A stretch of 64,000 bases of DNA from Acanthacorydalis orientalis (GCA_034766995.1 CM068322.1:7025589-7089588); one strand, 5' to 3'; shown: positions 1 to 11,809, numbered from the stretch's first letter. Numbers and translations are program-made. Notes: a model not told the origin generated them from the sequence alone.

Positions 1-233
1 AACAATTTAGTTTTTGACACAAAATTTAATATAAACTCGCTGTTCGATAAATATAGATATAGTAAAATTCGTAGAACATACCAAACACTACTTTATAAAA
101 ACATCAGCTGTTAATGAATGGGTTGAGAGAACGCAATAATTTTTGGCATAGATTTACAGTGGAAGGATTACTAACAGTATCATTTAAAAAAATACTTTGG
201 GTTTGCGCGATTTTTTTAAAATAGAAATTCCCG

Positions 234-274
<41 letters not shown>

Positions 275-475
275 GACTAAAAAACTAAACGTAAATATGA
301 TGAGGGAATTAAGTTATCATATTTATAATGTGTTGTGTTGCTGACGAAGTGAGGAAATGGATTAGTGCGGATATTCACACTGAAGGGATATATTATTTAC
401 CCTGCAACGGATTTTTTTTATCGCTGCACGCGATCTTAGTAGTGAACACATATAGAAGTGTATATAGTGTATATG

Positions 476-536
<61 letters not shown>

Positions 537-639
537 GTTATAAATTTTAAATGTTTAAAATAGGCATACATGAAAATATTTCTTCTTACATCGATAGAAT
601 TTGTGAAACGATGAAGTGTATTCCTCAGTATTTTATAAC

Positions 640-671
<32 letters not shown>

Positions 672-1589
672 CCAAAAAATGATCAGATTTAAAATTGGTT
701 TTCATTTAAATGTTTTCATTACAGGAATAGAATACCGTTCCGTGTCCGCGGCCAATTTCCTAAATTAAAAAAATAGAACTGTGCATTTTTATGTTATCTT
801 ATCCATGAGATCACGTTTTTATTTTTATGTTCGTGCCATAAGGAAATTGTGAACGATATTAATCAGCGGTCTTATAAATTATCTTCATCGATCTACTATT
901 GTACACTATTTCAGTTCCATTTGTGTTAATTCCTTTTTGTTGTCTTATTTTTAGTTAACTATGTTAGATGACTTTACATTGAAATAATTAGATGAGAAAA
1001 TTTTTTTTGATTATGATATTAGTTATTTTTTGTATTTTTCCTAAATAGTACTGCTACTATTAGTAATTTAATATTCAATAAGAGAGTATGCATTTTAGAC
1101 ACAAGTTTAACAAAACGCGATTATGTACATGTAAATATTTTTTATATTTTTTTAAGAAAGTTAAAAACAGTAAGTGTCGGAATAATTAACAAGTTTTCTG
1201 ATAAATATTTTTTAGTTAAATATGTAATACAGGTATTGTAATACAGGTTACTAATATATAACCACTGCTCAAAATTTAAATCTTTAAAAACATTTTTTTA
1301 ATCTTTGATTGGAAATAAATTAATATAGTTAAAAAAGTTATTGTAACAAATTAATAAACTTGTTGTGGTATAATTTTCAAAATATATTTATTATATTATG
1401 TTTGTGCATTGTTTGTAAAATCATATGCAGAAACGAATGTGAATTTAAAAGAAATAAGTGGAAAAAAAATTAAAAAGAAATTCTGTAGATATTTTTATTA
1501 ATTTCGTTACTTTTATCAAGTTGACAACAGATTTTTTTATATTTTTTTCTTTTGGAAATGTTTCTATAGCCAAAAAGTTATGTAAAAAA
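1..1589. other. AT-rich non-coding DNA with three (TA)n tracts
   Basis: No open frame looks like protein. Uninterrupted TA tracts lie at 236-272, 481-524 (followed by a few GTAT units) and 643-671. The open frames over the second tract only read Ile-Tyr repeats. The rest is low-complexity A/T sequence in which I see no RNA gene or transposon end. Confidence 0.7.
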
Positions 1590-1890
1590 ACTGTTCTTCA
1601 AAAGTGAATTCTTCAAAGAACATTTCTTCGAAATATCATTTTTATAAAATGTAATTGTTGAATAATAGTATTCTTCGAAAATATAATTTGTTAAAAGTAT
1701 GATTTTTCAATATTATTTTTTGCATTTGCATATAATTAATTTTTCTCAGTTCAGGTCAGATCTATTTAGGTTTTGTTAAATCTTATCAGGTGACGTTAAG
1801 TCAAATTGAAATTCATTTTTCGAAAGATAATTCTTCTGATCACGTCTTGTCAGGTCAGGTTAGTCTGAAACAATAATTTCAATTATTTTT
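1590..1890 (+). repeat. Diverged dispersed repeat with CAGGTCAGG words (copy 1)
   Basis: Two parts recur at about 59960-60300 in the same order. The first is a run of TTCTTCGAA-like words (about 1610-1680). The second is a segment with repeated GGTCAGGT-like words (tcaggtcaga at 1751, tcaggtgacg near 1788, caggtcaggt at 1851). The two copies are too diverged to align by eye from end to end, so the boundaries are approximate. It has no open frame. It could be an old transposon or a degenerate satellite; I do not recognise the family. Confidence 0.4.
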
Positions 1891-2379
1891 AATTCTCTAC
1901 ATCTTAAACTTTTGTGAATAATGTCACTTTCATTAAAATGAGCACCAAAAGCAATCAAAAATAATAATAACTAAACATTTTCATTCCAAAAATGTTTTGT
2001 GAGAGAAAAATTAATTTTCAAAACCAAATTCAGTTACCAGTACCTTATACTATATTGCGATGAAATATATTATATTTCATATCAAGTGAAAATTGTATTT
2101 TATTCCCATTTTCATCATTTTTCATTACAAAAATGAAATAATTCCAGAGTTTTCATAAACTGTTATTTAAATTTACACTTTACTGTAACTATATTTACAA
2201 TTGAGTGGTATGAAAATCAATATCAAAATATTAATTTCCGAAAAATTTGATAAAAGACGAAGAATAATTAATTTGTTTTATTTATACAAAATGTATTTAT
2301 AAACCAGTGCTTGTTTTTTATTTTGTTTTAATTTATTATCTGTTTATAATCATACTACTTCATCCCCTCTAAAATAAAT
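1891..2379. other. AT-rich spacer, nothing recognised
   Basis: Low-complexity A/T sequence. Short stretches near 1930-2000 are reminiscent of the dispersed AT-rich repeat described at 21415, but too weakly to call a copy. Confidence 0.5.
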
Positions 2380-2660
2380 TCCTTACGTGCGACCGTGCAT
2401 ATGTCTCTGAATATTTTAGTGTTTGTAGATTGCATATACCGTAAACAATTCAATTTTCTGATATAATTGCCTGCAGAGATCATCTCGAGTGTATGTTTTA
2501 TCTGACTTTTGACCTGGTAATGCGCACATTACGGTTAGTCGTAACAGTTCGGAATGAGGGTACGAACATCCATATATACATTCATAGTCCCTACAACGGT
2601 CGTAGTGTAGAGGAAGTCAGTCGTAGACACTGAAATAGACATGAGAGTATATCACTTACA
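2380..2660. other. GC-richer island, candidate conserved non-coding DNA
   Basis: Base composition rises sharply against the flanks, and the sequence is complex rather than repetitive, with words such as CATCTCGAG, ATGCGCAC and CGTAGTGTAG. No frame stays open with protein-like content. In insect genomes such islands in gene deserts are often conserved regulatory DNA; that is inference here. Confidence 0.25.
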
Positions 2661-2873
2661 GAATTGATGGGGGAAACGTGTTTATGTATGTATTTGAACT
2701 GGTCCTCTTATGTGCTACATTATCGTTACGCGGATTGCTTCATTATACCACTTACCTTTTCGTGAGCACACATTTTCTCAGATCTTCAGCTTACTTGGAG
2801 ATCCTCCACTGCATGTTAAATATAGTTGAAGTAATTGTTACCTCAAAAAGACCGACAGTATAAATATGTACGC

Positions 2874-2915
<42 letters not shown>

Positions 2916-3879
2916 TTGCGCATATACATACAGTACTGTGCAAAGAAAGCAGAACCTATAAAAAATATTAAAAAAAACTGTTCAATGTTACCAAAAAGGG
3001 AATAAAAATTGAAACTTTTTCCTTAAAATTTATTAAGAAATAATTTTACAACTTTATATACTACATACACAAAACTTTCAAGTCATTACTTTATATCTAA
3101 TATGTTATGTGTGTGCGCGCTAAAATTGATAGTAATTTGTTCAATATATTCAAATTATGAGTGTGAGTAAAATGAAAACTTAAATTATTATTTTTTCATC
3201 GTATACTATAAGTAGGTGAATATATAGAGTTATACTATTTTCAACATACTCTCTATCTTGTTCACTTCAAGTCTTACAACCTAAACTAATGCTTGGATTT
3301 CTTTAATAAAAAATTTTTGGTTGCATGCGCTGCCACTTATACACCGCCTTCCTAATCATCAGACCTCGGATGAAATGATTTCCATCTCTTTGGACTATTC
3401 GTATAGGCAATAAACGAAAAATCAAAAAAAAATTATGTAATATTATTTGCAAAAGGTTATACTATTTTTTAGAACAAAATTATATATTGTTTTTAACTCA
3501 TTGTATTCTTCATTTCGTCGTTATAACTGAAATCTTCTCTATATCACAATCGCTATAATTTAATTCTACTCTTCCTACCTACTGCTAAACAAATGTTATA
3601 AGAAATAAAAGTATTTTCCGAATAAAAATATTTATTATTTTTTCAGATATTACCGAGCAAATACTTTTTATTTTTATTTATTTTTCATGTTTAAATATTA
3701 TTATCAAAATAGAGCAACATTGAGATTTATGTTCAATAGGAAGATATAAATTTTTATAAATAAACTATTATAATTTTAAGTAAATAACAGATTGTAACTC
3801 GTTTGATCAACAAATGAACATAAAATTTGTTTAAATATTACGGTACTAAGAACTTTTAGTTTTTTATTTGTTATATATA
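2661..3879. other. AT-rich spacer with a (TA)n tract
   Basis: Contains a TA tract at 2877-2914 and a short GTGTGCGCGC run near 3110. The remainder is A/T-rich with no gene or element end recognised. It ends in a short TATATA run in which the neighbouring mariner inserted. Confidence 0.6.
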
Positions 3880-5175
3880 TTAAGGTGTAACATATGAAAT
3901 TGCGGAATTTGTAAGTGAGAATTAAAACGCAATCTTTTTAACAAAACAAAATATATTTAATCAAAGTAAGCTCCATCCGCTTCAAAGGTCTTTTGCAAAC
4001 GAGAAATTAGATTTTTTTATTCCATTTTTATAAAAATCGACATTTTTAGAGCCTATAAAGTTTTCGAATCCTTGAATCATTTCTGTTTGGTTTCGGGTTT
4101 TTTTTATTTCTTAAATAATATTCAAAGTGGCGAAAAAGATGATAGTCTGTCAGTGAAAGATCTGTTGAATAAGAGGGATGCGGTAAAATTTCATAATTTA
4201 ATTAATTTAATTAGAAAATTGTGATTCGAGATGTGTGTGGTCGAGGATTTTCTTGCAATAGTATTGGTCCATATTTATTGGTTAGCATTGGCTGTTTCGT
4301 TTTTAATTTTTCATTCATATTGTTGATTTTGCGACAATATGAATCAGCTGTAATTGCTTCGTCTGGTTTTAAAAAAGAATAATGGATTATTCTTTTATTT
4401 GTCCACCACACACTAACCATAAGTTTTTTTTGGTGTAATGCCGGGGTTTGGGTGCATGTCCTAGAGATTCATTTGCATTTAACCATTGTCCAAATCTTTT
4501 TCTGTTATCATACGGAATCCACTTTTCATCACAAATAATGATTCGTTTTAAAAATGGCGTTTTATCATTTCAAATCATCAGTGAAGAACACACTTCTAAG
4601 CGTCTCAGTTTCTGACCATCTGTCAATTCGTGCGGCACCCACTTATTCACCTTTTTCACCTTTCGTATTGCAGCGAGGCGACGACAAACAGTCATAACAT
4701 TAACACTTAAATCACATGCAATAGGTCGAACTGTTGTATGTGGATTAGCTTCCACCATGGCTCTCAAATGTTCTTCGTTCACAATGGTTTTGGGCCTTCC
4801 TCGAGGCTCATTGTCGAGATTCATATTACCGGAACGAATTTTTTTGAACCGTAATTGAATTGTTCTCTGGCTAGCCGACCCTTCTCCGAAAGCTCCATTC
4901 ATATTTCTACCTACTGCCGCTACATTGTGTCCCAACTTGAACTCATATAAAAAAGTAGACGCAAATCTTTTATGGACACTATCCTGTTAAAGAGTATGAA
5001 AAAAATAAAAATAATAACAATAACAACAATAACTCCGCATTTAAAAACAATTGAAGGCTATTGTATATTAGTCAATTCCAAATAGATGAACTTGTAAAAT
5101 ATTGCACAGAACCTTTTTCAATCACGGTTGACCTCTGATTGACTGAAATTCGACAACTTGATATGTTACAATCTA

Positions 5176-5176
<1 letters not shown>
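3880..5176 (-). mobile_element. Full-length, inactivated mariner transposon (cecropia/mellifera type)
   Basis: The element is 1297 bp, the normal size of a mariner, and has TA on both sides (3878-3879 and 5177-5178), the expected target-site duplication. The ends form a diverged inverted repeat of about 26 bp. The plus-strand end begins TTAAGGTGTAACATATG and the opposite end, read inward, begins TTAGATTGTAACATATC; about 19 of 26 positions agree, including a block of ten. The transposase reads on the minus strand and is broken (see the pseudogene entry). Both sides of the insertion are TA-rich, consistent with the TA target preference of the family. Confidence 0.9.
3957..4975 (-). pseudogene. 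Mariner transposase, inactivated DD34D enzyme
   Basis: Mariner transposase cuts and pastes the element at TA sites. The frame at 4570-4935 gives the N-terminal DNA-binding half: LYEFKLGH just upstream, a helix-turn-helix with GRPKTIVN, then KWVPHELTDGQK. An in-frame TGA at 4567-4569 follows. The first catalytic Asp is in CDEKW (4519-4533). A frameshift in an A-run near 4425 leads into the second half (4211-4420, VSVWW...IHYSFLKP). The second catalytic position is Glu instead of Asp (QEN where the family has HDN, 4247-4255). Two TAA stops follow near 4210. Further on, LPHPSY...TDYH (4139-4150) keeps the third Asp, exactly 34 residues after the second position. Another frameshift precedes the C-terminal EADGAYFD and stop at 3957-3959. 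No clear start Met survives. The family match is strong; the subfamily (Hsmar1-like) is from residue patterns only. Confidence 0.9.
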
Positions 5177-5210
<34 letters not shown>

Positions 5211-5632
5211 CACGATTAGAATATTTTATTAAAATTTATGTGAGTTGTATGCTTGTATAATTACATAAATTGAATTTAAATGGTATTCAACAACAAAATT
5301 ATAATAAGTATGTATTCAAAGGATACCAAAAAATTATAACACTCCATTCGTTATCGGAGTGAAATTTAATACTTTTGACGGCGTTTTGGTGTATTAAAAT
5401 AGGGAGTGAATGTATTTTATGAGAAATTATAATGTTAGCATGTTGTTTGGGCGACGTTGTACACCTACTTTCACTAAATTACATGTCACTTTCTGACTAT
5501 ATAAACGTCAGGACCTGTATTCATTTTTGAGCGGGTTCATATATACGTCTCTGTAAATAATTTACCAAGTTTCAAGTACAAGATAGCACAACGTGCTGAT
5601 ATTTACACGTCGTTAGCAATAAATTTTATTTT

Positions 5633-5672
<40 letters not shown>

Positions 5673-5863
5673 CTGTAAAAAAAACATTTTACATGTGTCT
5701 TCTGAAAAAAATTTGAAATATATTACAGTTTTTACGTGAACTGTTTCTTCTAGAATATCTTTTAAGTCAACTTTTTATATTTTCAGAACGTCTACAAAAT
5801 ATATTTTCAATTTTGAAAATCAAATATATATGTACAATATTTCTTATTTACTCTCTGCCCCTC

Positions 5864-5912
<49 letters not shown>

Positions 5913-6452
5913 TTATAACATAGTCCAAATTTTAAATAGGACTCTGTTATCAGATTTACTAAGTTAACGTATGCTTCAGACGAATAAATTGGTGTATCGT
6001 CGTCGACGATAAGTGATATTGTGGATGTTTTTTCTCAAGATATTCGTAGAAAAACTAAGACTAATGTTATCTTTATTTTAATTTCATTTATTATATTTAT
6101 TTACTAGACAATGACAACAAGAAAATAATGTATATTTCAATAAATAATAATAAAGTTATTTATCCGTAGGGTAGTTAATATTCAACTAAGTCTTTTTTAC
6201 GTCCAATATATGGTTTGTAATATTACAATCAGACGCTAAAAGCATTCCAGATTTAGTACTTACAGTGTATGCGCTTGACATATTTATACAAAGAGAATAT
6301 ATTAGTATTATATTTGGTAATATGAACTTCACACCGTTAGCAAGGAAGGGTAACATATGCCACTTTTTCTCATATAAATGTTACATGGTGATAATTGATT
6401 ATTCATCGTAATAAGTCTAGGTGCGCAGTAATTACATAACACACATATTTAC

Positions 6453-6501
<49 letters not shown>

Positions 6502-6578
6502 ATATATAATATATATATATAATATATATATATATATATTATATATATATATATATATTATATATATATATTATATAT

Positions 6579-6660
<82 letters not shown>

Positions 6661-7887
6661 GCCTGCCATAATTTTAATCACAAAACATTCAGTCATTGAT
6701 ATAGGCATTTTTTTAATTTTTATTATTGACTGTATGTTGTAATCAAATAGAAAAAGATTAATTCAAAATAACTGTGTTCGTATACACATACTCAATTCAA
6801 ATGATTTATTCGTCTATCCAAAAAATGGGCAGTTGCTCAAATACAGAATTTGTTAAAAAATCAATATATGTGTGTTTTCTTGGAATCACAACATTTTATA
6901 TCTGTGCATAATTTGTAGTTCATCGTGAAATCTATGCTCGACGAAAGCAACTTTTCCAGCGTTATAAAATCTGACATATTTGTTACAAATCATAGTTGTG
7001 TTATAATGTAGTTTTTAGTACTATAGTTGAATTTTCTTTCTGAAATGATACTTATCCATAAACCTTAAAATACTTTGATCAAAACTATTTAATAATTGCT
7101 TATGCACAATTGTGTATTTCCTTTATAGTTTACAAGGAAATAAAAAGTAGAACCATAGTTTTGGCTTTATAGCCATACCCGATTTTTTTTATGTATCTAT
7201 GTTTGGTGACAAACTCGAACTTATTGGATTCACAATGTTTTCTATAACTTCTAGTTGTTAATATATTTTGACGCATTTTTTTAGCAAAAAACAGTTTCAT
7301 AATGTTATTATTTCCAATATTCTCTTATATTTTGATTGATTCTGGCTGATAGTCTTTCCACACCACTTTGCTTATTAGATATGTCAGCATAAACTCTATA
7401 GTTTCTTCTGCATTATTTATATGTTATACATATACTTTCTCTTTTTCAACCAAGTTGACACGGTAAAATAAATAATTGTATAGTGTGAAAATTAATGCAC
7501 ATGTACTTGAAGAATTATTTTTTATCTTTAAACGATCTATACTTCTATAATAAACTGCGGAATAGTACAAAATGTTCGAAGGAATAAAGATTTTAATTGT
7601 AGAATGATATACATATGGAGATGTATATAATAGTAAATTCCATTTTTTCACGTCTAATTAACAGTATTATGGATAAATACATGTATTGTAATAATATTCA
7701 CAATTAACTTAATCCACCCATACAATTTATTGGACTTAAATCGTATTAAGAATGTGTGGAGTAAGTGAAATCAAAAGTAAAGAAAATATAATAATTCAAA
7801 TAAATAGAAATTAAGTAATCACTTGAAGGACTAACTGAATAAAATTAATCAAGATACTTAAGGATATCAGTAACAAATATGTGACAA
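5177..7887. other. AT-rich spacer with four (TA)n tracts
   Basis: Contains TA tracts at 5181-5208, 5636-5668 and 5870-5910 and the long block at 6459-6655 (listed separately). A slightly more complex stretch at about 5300-5570 includes CACTCC/GGAGTG inverted words and TATATAAACGTC but no open frame. Nothing else is recognised. The 75-codon frame near 7.5 kb is low-complexity chance sequence. Confidence 0.6.
6459..6655. repeat. Long TA-rich block with internal TTATATA register shifts
   Basis: About 195 bp consisting almost only of T and A. Pure TA runs are broken every 12-25 bases by an extra T or A (ATTATA, TAATAT), so it is a compound tract rather than a clean microsatellite. Such DNA is nearly self-complementary throughout and can form cruciforms. 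It is the longest TA block in the window, and its length in an assembly should be treated with caution. Confidence 0.9.
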
Positions 7888-8184
7888 ACAGTTCTGTCAC
7901 AGTGACTAAATTGATTTTCACAATCGAATTTTTTTCCCATTTCACAAATCCATACAAAATTACTTTTTGGTCAAAAATATTCAATTAGTTGTTATTGGTC
8001 AATTGATTATTCTATTTATATACATTTTGATAATATTGCCATTATCATCAGAGTGACAAGATATAGAAAAGTCTGATATCATTGCCATCGAAATGCGCAT
8101 AAGCACCAATGAAAATGATTAATAATAAATAATTGAATATTTTTAACCAGAAAATGTTTTTGTGTGGTGAAAAAAGAGTTTATA
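7888..8184. repeat. Dispersed AT-rich palindromic repeat, truncated by a later insertion
   Basis: The left arm reads in reverse orientation (ttggtcaaaaatattcaat at about 7967-7985). The right arm reads forward (attgccatcgaaatgcgcat at 8081-8100, then ttgaatatttttaaccaga at about 8133-8151). Together they form a diverged inverted repeat. The same words recur across the window. The right arm stops at the TA where the 646 bp long-arm element begins, and what may be its continuation is seen just after 8830. Confidence 0.5.
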
Positions 8185-8830
8185 GTCCACAGTACGTATC
8201 CCCTTATTTTAATTTTTACCACATATTTGAAACTTCGTGAGTGGCTTCATTTTGACGAGTCTGCCACACTTTTCCTCTGCGAAAATTCTCAGTAACGCTG
8301 CGTTTTCAAACGCGTGATTCGCGTTTTTCAAACGCGTTTTTTTTGTCAGCTGGCAATACGGTGCAATATTTTTGCCGGACACGGCAATATTCGGTGATAA
8401 AATATACTCATCTATCACGTGTGATTTTTGGCCGACATGTGGTAATCACCATACCGGTTATTGTAAAAATGACATTTATTTATTAAATTATTCTGCAAAA
8501 ATTACACCTATGGTAATCACAAAACACAACCTCGTTATTTCGACCTGTAGCAGGCGGTAGACTTATCGATCGCCTGATTGTTTCTGTAGGTTAAGTTTTG
8601 TTTTGTATTTTTTACCAAATTATCTTTCAATTTCACTGCAAAAAAAGTATGTGGTCATTGCATTATGTAACATTATAAAATTGAGATGTTTCGGAATCAC
8701 GCATATGAAAACGAAGCGTTACCGAGAATTTTCGCAGAGGAAAAGTGTGGCAGACTCATCAAAATGGAGCCACTCATGAAGTTTCAAATATGTGGTAAAC
8801 AATAAAAAATAGGGGTTACGTACTGTGGAG
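8185..8830. mobile_element. Non-autonomous element with 136 bp terminal inverted repeats
   Basis: Bases 8185-8320 and the reverse complement of 8694-8830 match along almost their whole length. Shared words include CCACAGTACGTA, CCACATATTTGAAACTTC, GAGTGGCT, AGTCTGCCACACTTTTCC and CTGCGAAAATTCTC. The tips are GTCCACAG and CTCCACAG. TA stands immediately outside both tips (8183-8184, 8831-8832), suggesting a Tc1/mariner-type target duplication; an alternative reading with AGT as a 3 bp duplication cannot be excluded. The 370 bp middle has no transposase frame. The open frames here are chance frames in the arms and the loop. This is a foldback-like MITE; I do not recognise the family. Confidence 0.85.
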
Positions 8831-8927
8831 TAATACTTTCGAAAACAAATATGTATGCATTTGATTTGTTTTGATTGCTATTTTTTTTTGGTAAAAGACT
8901 TAAAAAATTATAATTTTATTATTGTTA

Positions 8928-9469
8928 TTACGTTGGTAAAAAAATAATTGTGGTTTTTTGTTTTTGGAATTCAAACCTTAATTTTTTTAATGACACTATC
9001 ATTTCATTGTGTCCATATTCATATCATTTTAAAGTTCATTTTTCTGTCTGAATTTGGTAACATCGATTTTAGGTTTTATTAATTTTGCTTCAAATTGGGC
9101 TATTGAATTGAAGCTGGAAAAGAAGTAAATAAGAGCAAATTATTTGTATGAGTTCAAAACGGGTGCTAAACCATCAGAAACTGCTCATAAACTAAACGAT
9201 TCTTTGGAGTGGTTACTATTAAAGAACATACGATGCAGTAATGGTTCCAAAAATTTCAAACTAGGAACGCGAGCCTTGAAGATGAAGAAGGTCGCGGGCG
9301 TCCTTCTTCAGTTCATAACGACCAACTGAAGACGAATCAAAACCACACACAATAATTCGAGAGCTTGCACAAAATTTAGGCATTATTCATCCAAAAGTTC
9401 TGAACATTGGACTGGATAATGTGCATAAATTTGTAGGTCAAAAACCGCAATTATTTTTTACTATCCTAA
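8928..9469 (+). mobile_element. Internally deleted mariner derivative, copy A
   Basis: 542 bp with TA on both sides. The left end (TTACGTTGGTAAAAAAATAA) and right end (CGCAATTATTTTTTAC and on) form the mariner inverted repeat of the TTAGGTTGGT...AATTGCGGTTT kind, as in Hsmar1/MADE1. Between them is the 5' leader and a decayed N-terminal transposase. Fragments such as YEFKTGAKPSETAHKLND are readable from 9144, then in shifting frames SLEDEEGRGRPSSVHNDQL and TTIRELAQNL. The catalytic half is absent: the sequence goes from the helix-turn-helix straight to the right end. Several frameshifts make it non-coding. Confidence 0.85.
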
Positions 9470-9839
9470 TATATATCTAAAGCTGGTCTATATAATCCGT
9501 AAATAGAAACTATTAAAAATGATTTTTTGTACTTATTTTTCTTGGAAGTTAATTAAACACTCTCTTATTTTAGGTCTAAATACTGTTCAGAGTAACTGTA
9601 TACATGGTATACTTATAAATTAACAAAATGTCGTCCTGTGTTAAAAAGTAATTAGTTATGATTTTTCGTTACCTGTGGACTTTCTTTTTGTGAGTGTATT
9701 TAAAGCTTTGCGTTGTAGTATATTCGGATACATACACACACACACACACACACAAAATAGAGAGAGGAATAGGGAACGATAAATATCGAGCGTAGTATAA
9801 AAACGATATCCGCCTGAGTGTAATCGCAACTGTATAAAG
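9470..9839. other. Spacer with a short (AC)n tract
   Basis: An AC dinucleotide run occupies about 9733-9754. Otherwise unremarkable A/T-rich sequence grading into the GC-richer island that follows. Confidence 0.55.
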
Positions 9840-10330
9840 TTTATGCGCGCGTAAGCACAACCGAAACCTGGAGCAAACGTATCCCCAGTTCGAAATTTCG
9901 TTTTGCGAGCAATAAAAACGCTGAAATATATAACTCGATTATTTTCCCGTTTTGTTTCGCGGCGCGCGTTTCGTAATTCAGAGCCGTTATAATTAACATT
10001 GCACGCTTTGGTTATTTTTTAGCTCACCGTAACAACGGGACGCGCGCGGCTCGGTAACGGGAACGACAGCATATACGAGTTTTGATATTAAATTATGTCG
10101 AGGTAATCTGACGTACTAAATGACATTTCTGACTATGAGAGATAATCGGTGAATATGTTGCCGTGTGCCGTACCTGTCGCATCACACAAAGGATATTAGA
10201 TTCATAAACTAAAACGAAGTGTATCCTCTCGGCTGCTTCCACTCACCCCGCAACGAAGAGTAACTCTATTAATGGTGTCGAATTGCCGTGCTGTATAGAT
10301 AATAGCGTTTTATGAATCGACGAATATTTG
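9840..10330. other. GC-rich island, candidate conserved regulatory DNA
   Basis: One of the clearest compositional islands. It includes GCGCGCG, TTTCGCGGCGCGCGTTTCG and GGGACGCGCGCGGCTCGG words next to homeodomain-type TAATTA (near 9990) and long complex stretches without repeats. All six frames are interrupted, so it is not an exon. It could be a CpG-rich regulatory element or an untranslated first exon. Conservation in relatives would decide. Confidence 0.4.
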
Positions 10331-11128
10331 TCGTATTAGAGTTTTCAAGTGTATAGAGAATTATTAATCTGTTTATAACGTAAACATAAAAGTAATTTCA
10401 TTATAAAAATTCGTTCATCTAGAAATTAAAAATGAAAAGACACATTTTGTAGCAGGTAATAAAATAAAATTATATTTTTAAGAAAAATTATTATGAATAC
10501 TTTTTTAAAATAATGCGTTTGATTACAAAGTAAATAGATAAATATTTCTGATTATCAACACTTTCCGGTAATCTTGGTCGGTTAAAAATCAAACGAGTTT
10601 TTATCTTTTAAGCCTAGTTTCAGAATCTGTGCATTCTTTAGATAGTTATAGAGAGTAAAATTTATTAGTAGTTAAACGTCGAACAGTTATTTGAAAATGA
10701 GATTGTTGAAGATAGTATTGATTATTCAAATAAGATTCATAAGATTATTAAATAAAATTATGTAAAATATGAATTCTAAAATGATATTTTATTTTATCAC
10801 TGTTTGGATAATTCTTTTTATATTTTTGATTCATACAAAAATACATTACAAAATAGTACTCTCGCATCGACGACGAATTAAGAAAAGCAAAATAAAATTA
10901 CATGAAATAACTGATATTAATTAAGGCAATAATTATTTATCAAAACAAATATAATTGAAATTTTATAATATTATAAATATATTGTAAATAAATTACTACC
11001 AAAGATTAAAGTTTATATATTTTTTACATTTTTTGCCATTTAAAGGAAGATATTATTGATAGCTTTTTATATCTTGAGTATCTAAAATTGTTTATTTTTT
11101 TCTAATACATATACCCAATTATAACCAC

Positions 11129-11177
<49 letters not shown>

Positions 11178-11225
11178 CTACGGAATAATTGTTTACTTAA
11201 ATTTTTGAATGGAGATCATTGAATA
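10331..11225. other. AT-rich spacer with a (TA)n tract
   Basis: Only A/T-rich sequence and a TA tract at 11132-11174 are seen. No frame, RNA gene or element end is recognised. Confidence 0.6.
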
Positions 11226-11809
11226 TTAGGTTGATAGAAAAATAATTGCAGTTAAATTCATATACATTTTCTTTCTTTTTTTGATTCTTCTAGCTGTTTT
11301 AAGTGGTCTAGAACTTTTGTAAAAGCTCTAAAATTGTTGTGCGTGGTTCTGATTCAACTAACGCTTTCATTTGGTCGCTATGAACTGAAGAAGGACGCCC
11401 GCGACCTTCTTCCTCTTCAAGGCTCATGTCCCTAGTATGAAAATTTTGGTACCACAATTACATCGTATGTTCCTTAATAGTAACCTCTCCAAAACCAGTG
11501 ATATGTTTACGAGCAGTTTCTGGTGCTTTACGTCCCTTTTTAAACTAATACGAAAAAAATGCACTTATTTTCTTCTTTTCAATCTTTAATTCAATAGCAC
11601 AATTTAAAGTAAGGTTATAATAAACCCAAATTGGATGTTAATAATAAACTAAAGTAGATATTAATAAGTCAGGTTAATAATAAATCCAATGTGGATGTCA
11701 AAAATATAGACCGAAAAATGCACTTTAAAATGATTTACACTTTCATTGAAAAAAATAAAGTTAGAATTCGAAAAAACAAAAACCGCAATAATTGCCGTTC
11801 CAAACCTAA
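11226..11809 (-). mobile_element. Internally deleted mariner derivative, copy B
   Basis: 584 bp with TA on both sides (11224-11225, 11810-11811). The left end begins TTAGGTTGATAGAAAAATAA and the right end finishes AACCGCAATAATTGCCGTTC and CAAACCTAA. On the minus strand the helix-turn-helix region is readable (ESEPRTTI...ELLQKF, LDHLKQL), then an A-rich joint of the kind seen in the other copies leads to the element end. A local duplication at about 11607-11700 (two versions of TTAATAATAAA...CCAA.TTGGATGT) lengthens the leader region. The transposase fragment is broken in several places. Confidence 0.85.

Noticed and set aside
328..571. Open frames on both strands
   Set aside because: They run through a (TA)n tract and read Ile-Tyr repeats. 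The same applies to frames over 12355-12666, 28777-29061, 29304-29501, 34296-34627, 48718-48924, 59699-59893 and 63304-63561.
1740..1870. CAGGTCAGGTTAG words as an interstitial TTAGG telomere repeat
   Set aside because: The words are not a regular 5-base tandem array; spacing is irregular and the core is GGTCA, not TTAGG.
4050..4080. TTCGAATCC word as a tRNA T-arm
   Set aside because: It lies inside the decayed mariner and no tRNA cloverleaf can be formed around it. No other tRNA-like arms were found.
8209..8560. Two frames of 62-69 codons
   Set aside because: They lie in the arm and loop of the long inverted-repeat element; the arm frame has a degraded mirror in the other arm. They are not proteins.
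9144..9329. 61-codon frame as a stand-alone small gene
   Set aside because: It is a frameshifted reading of the mariner transposase N-terminus in copy A.
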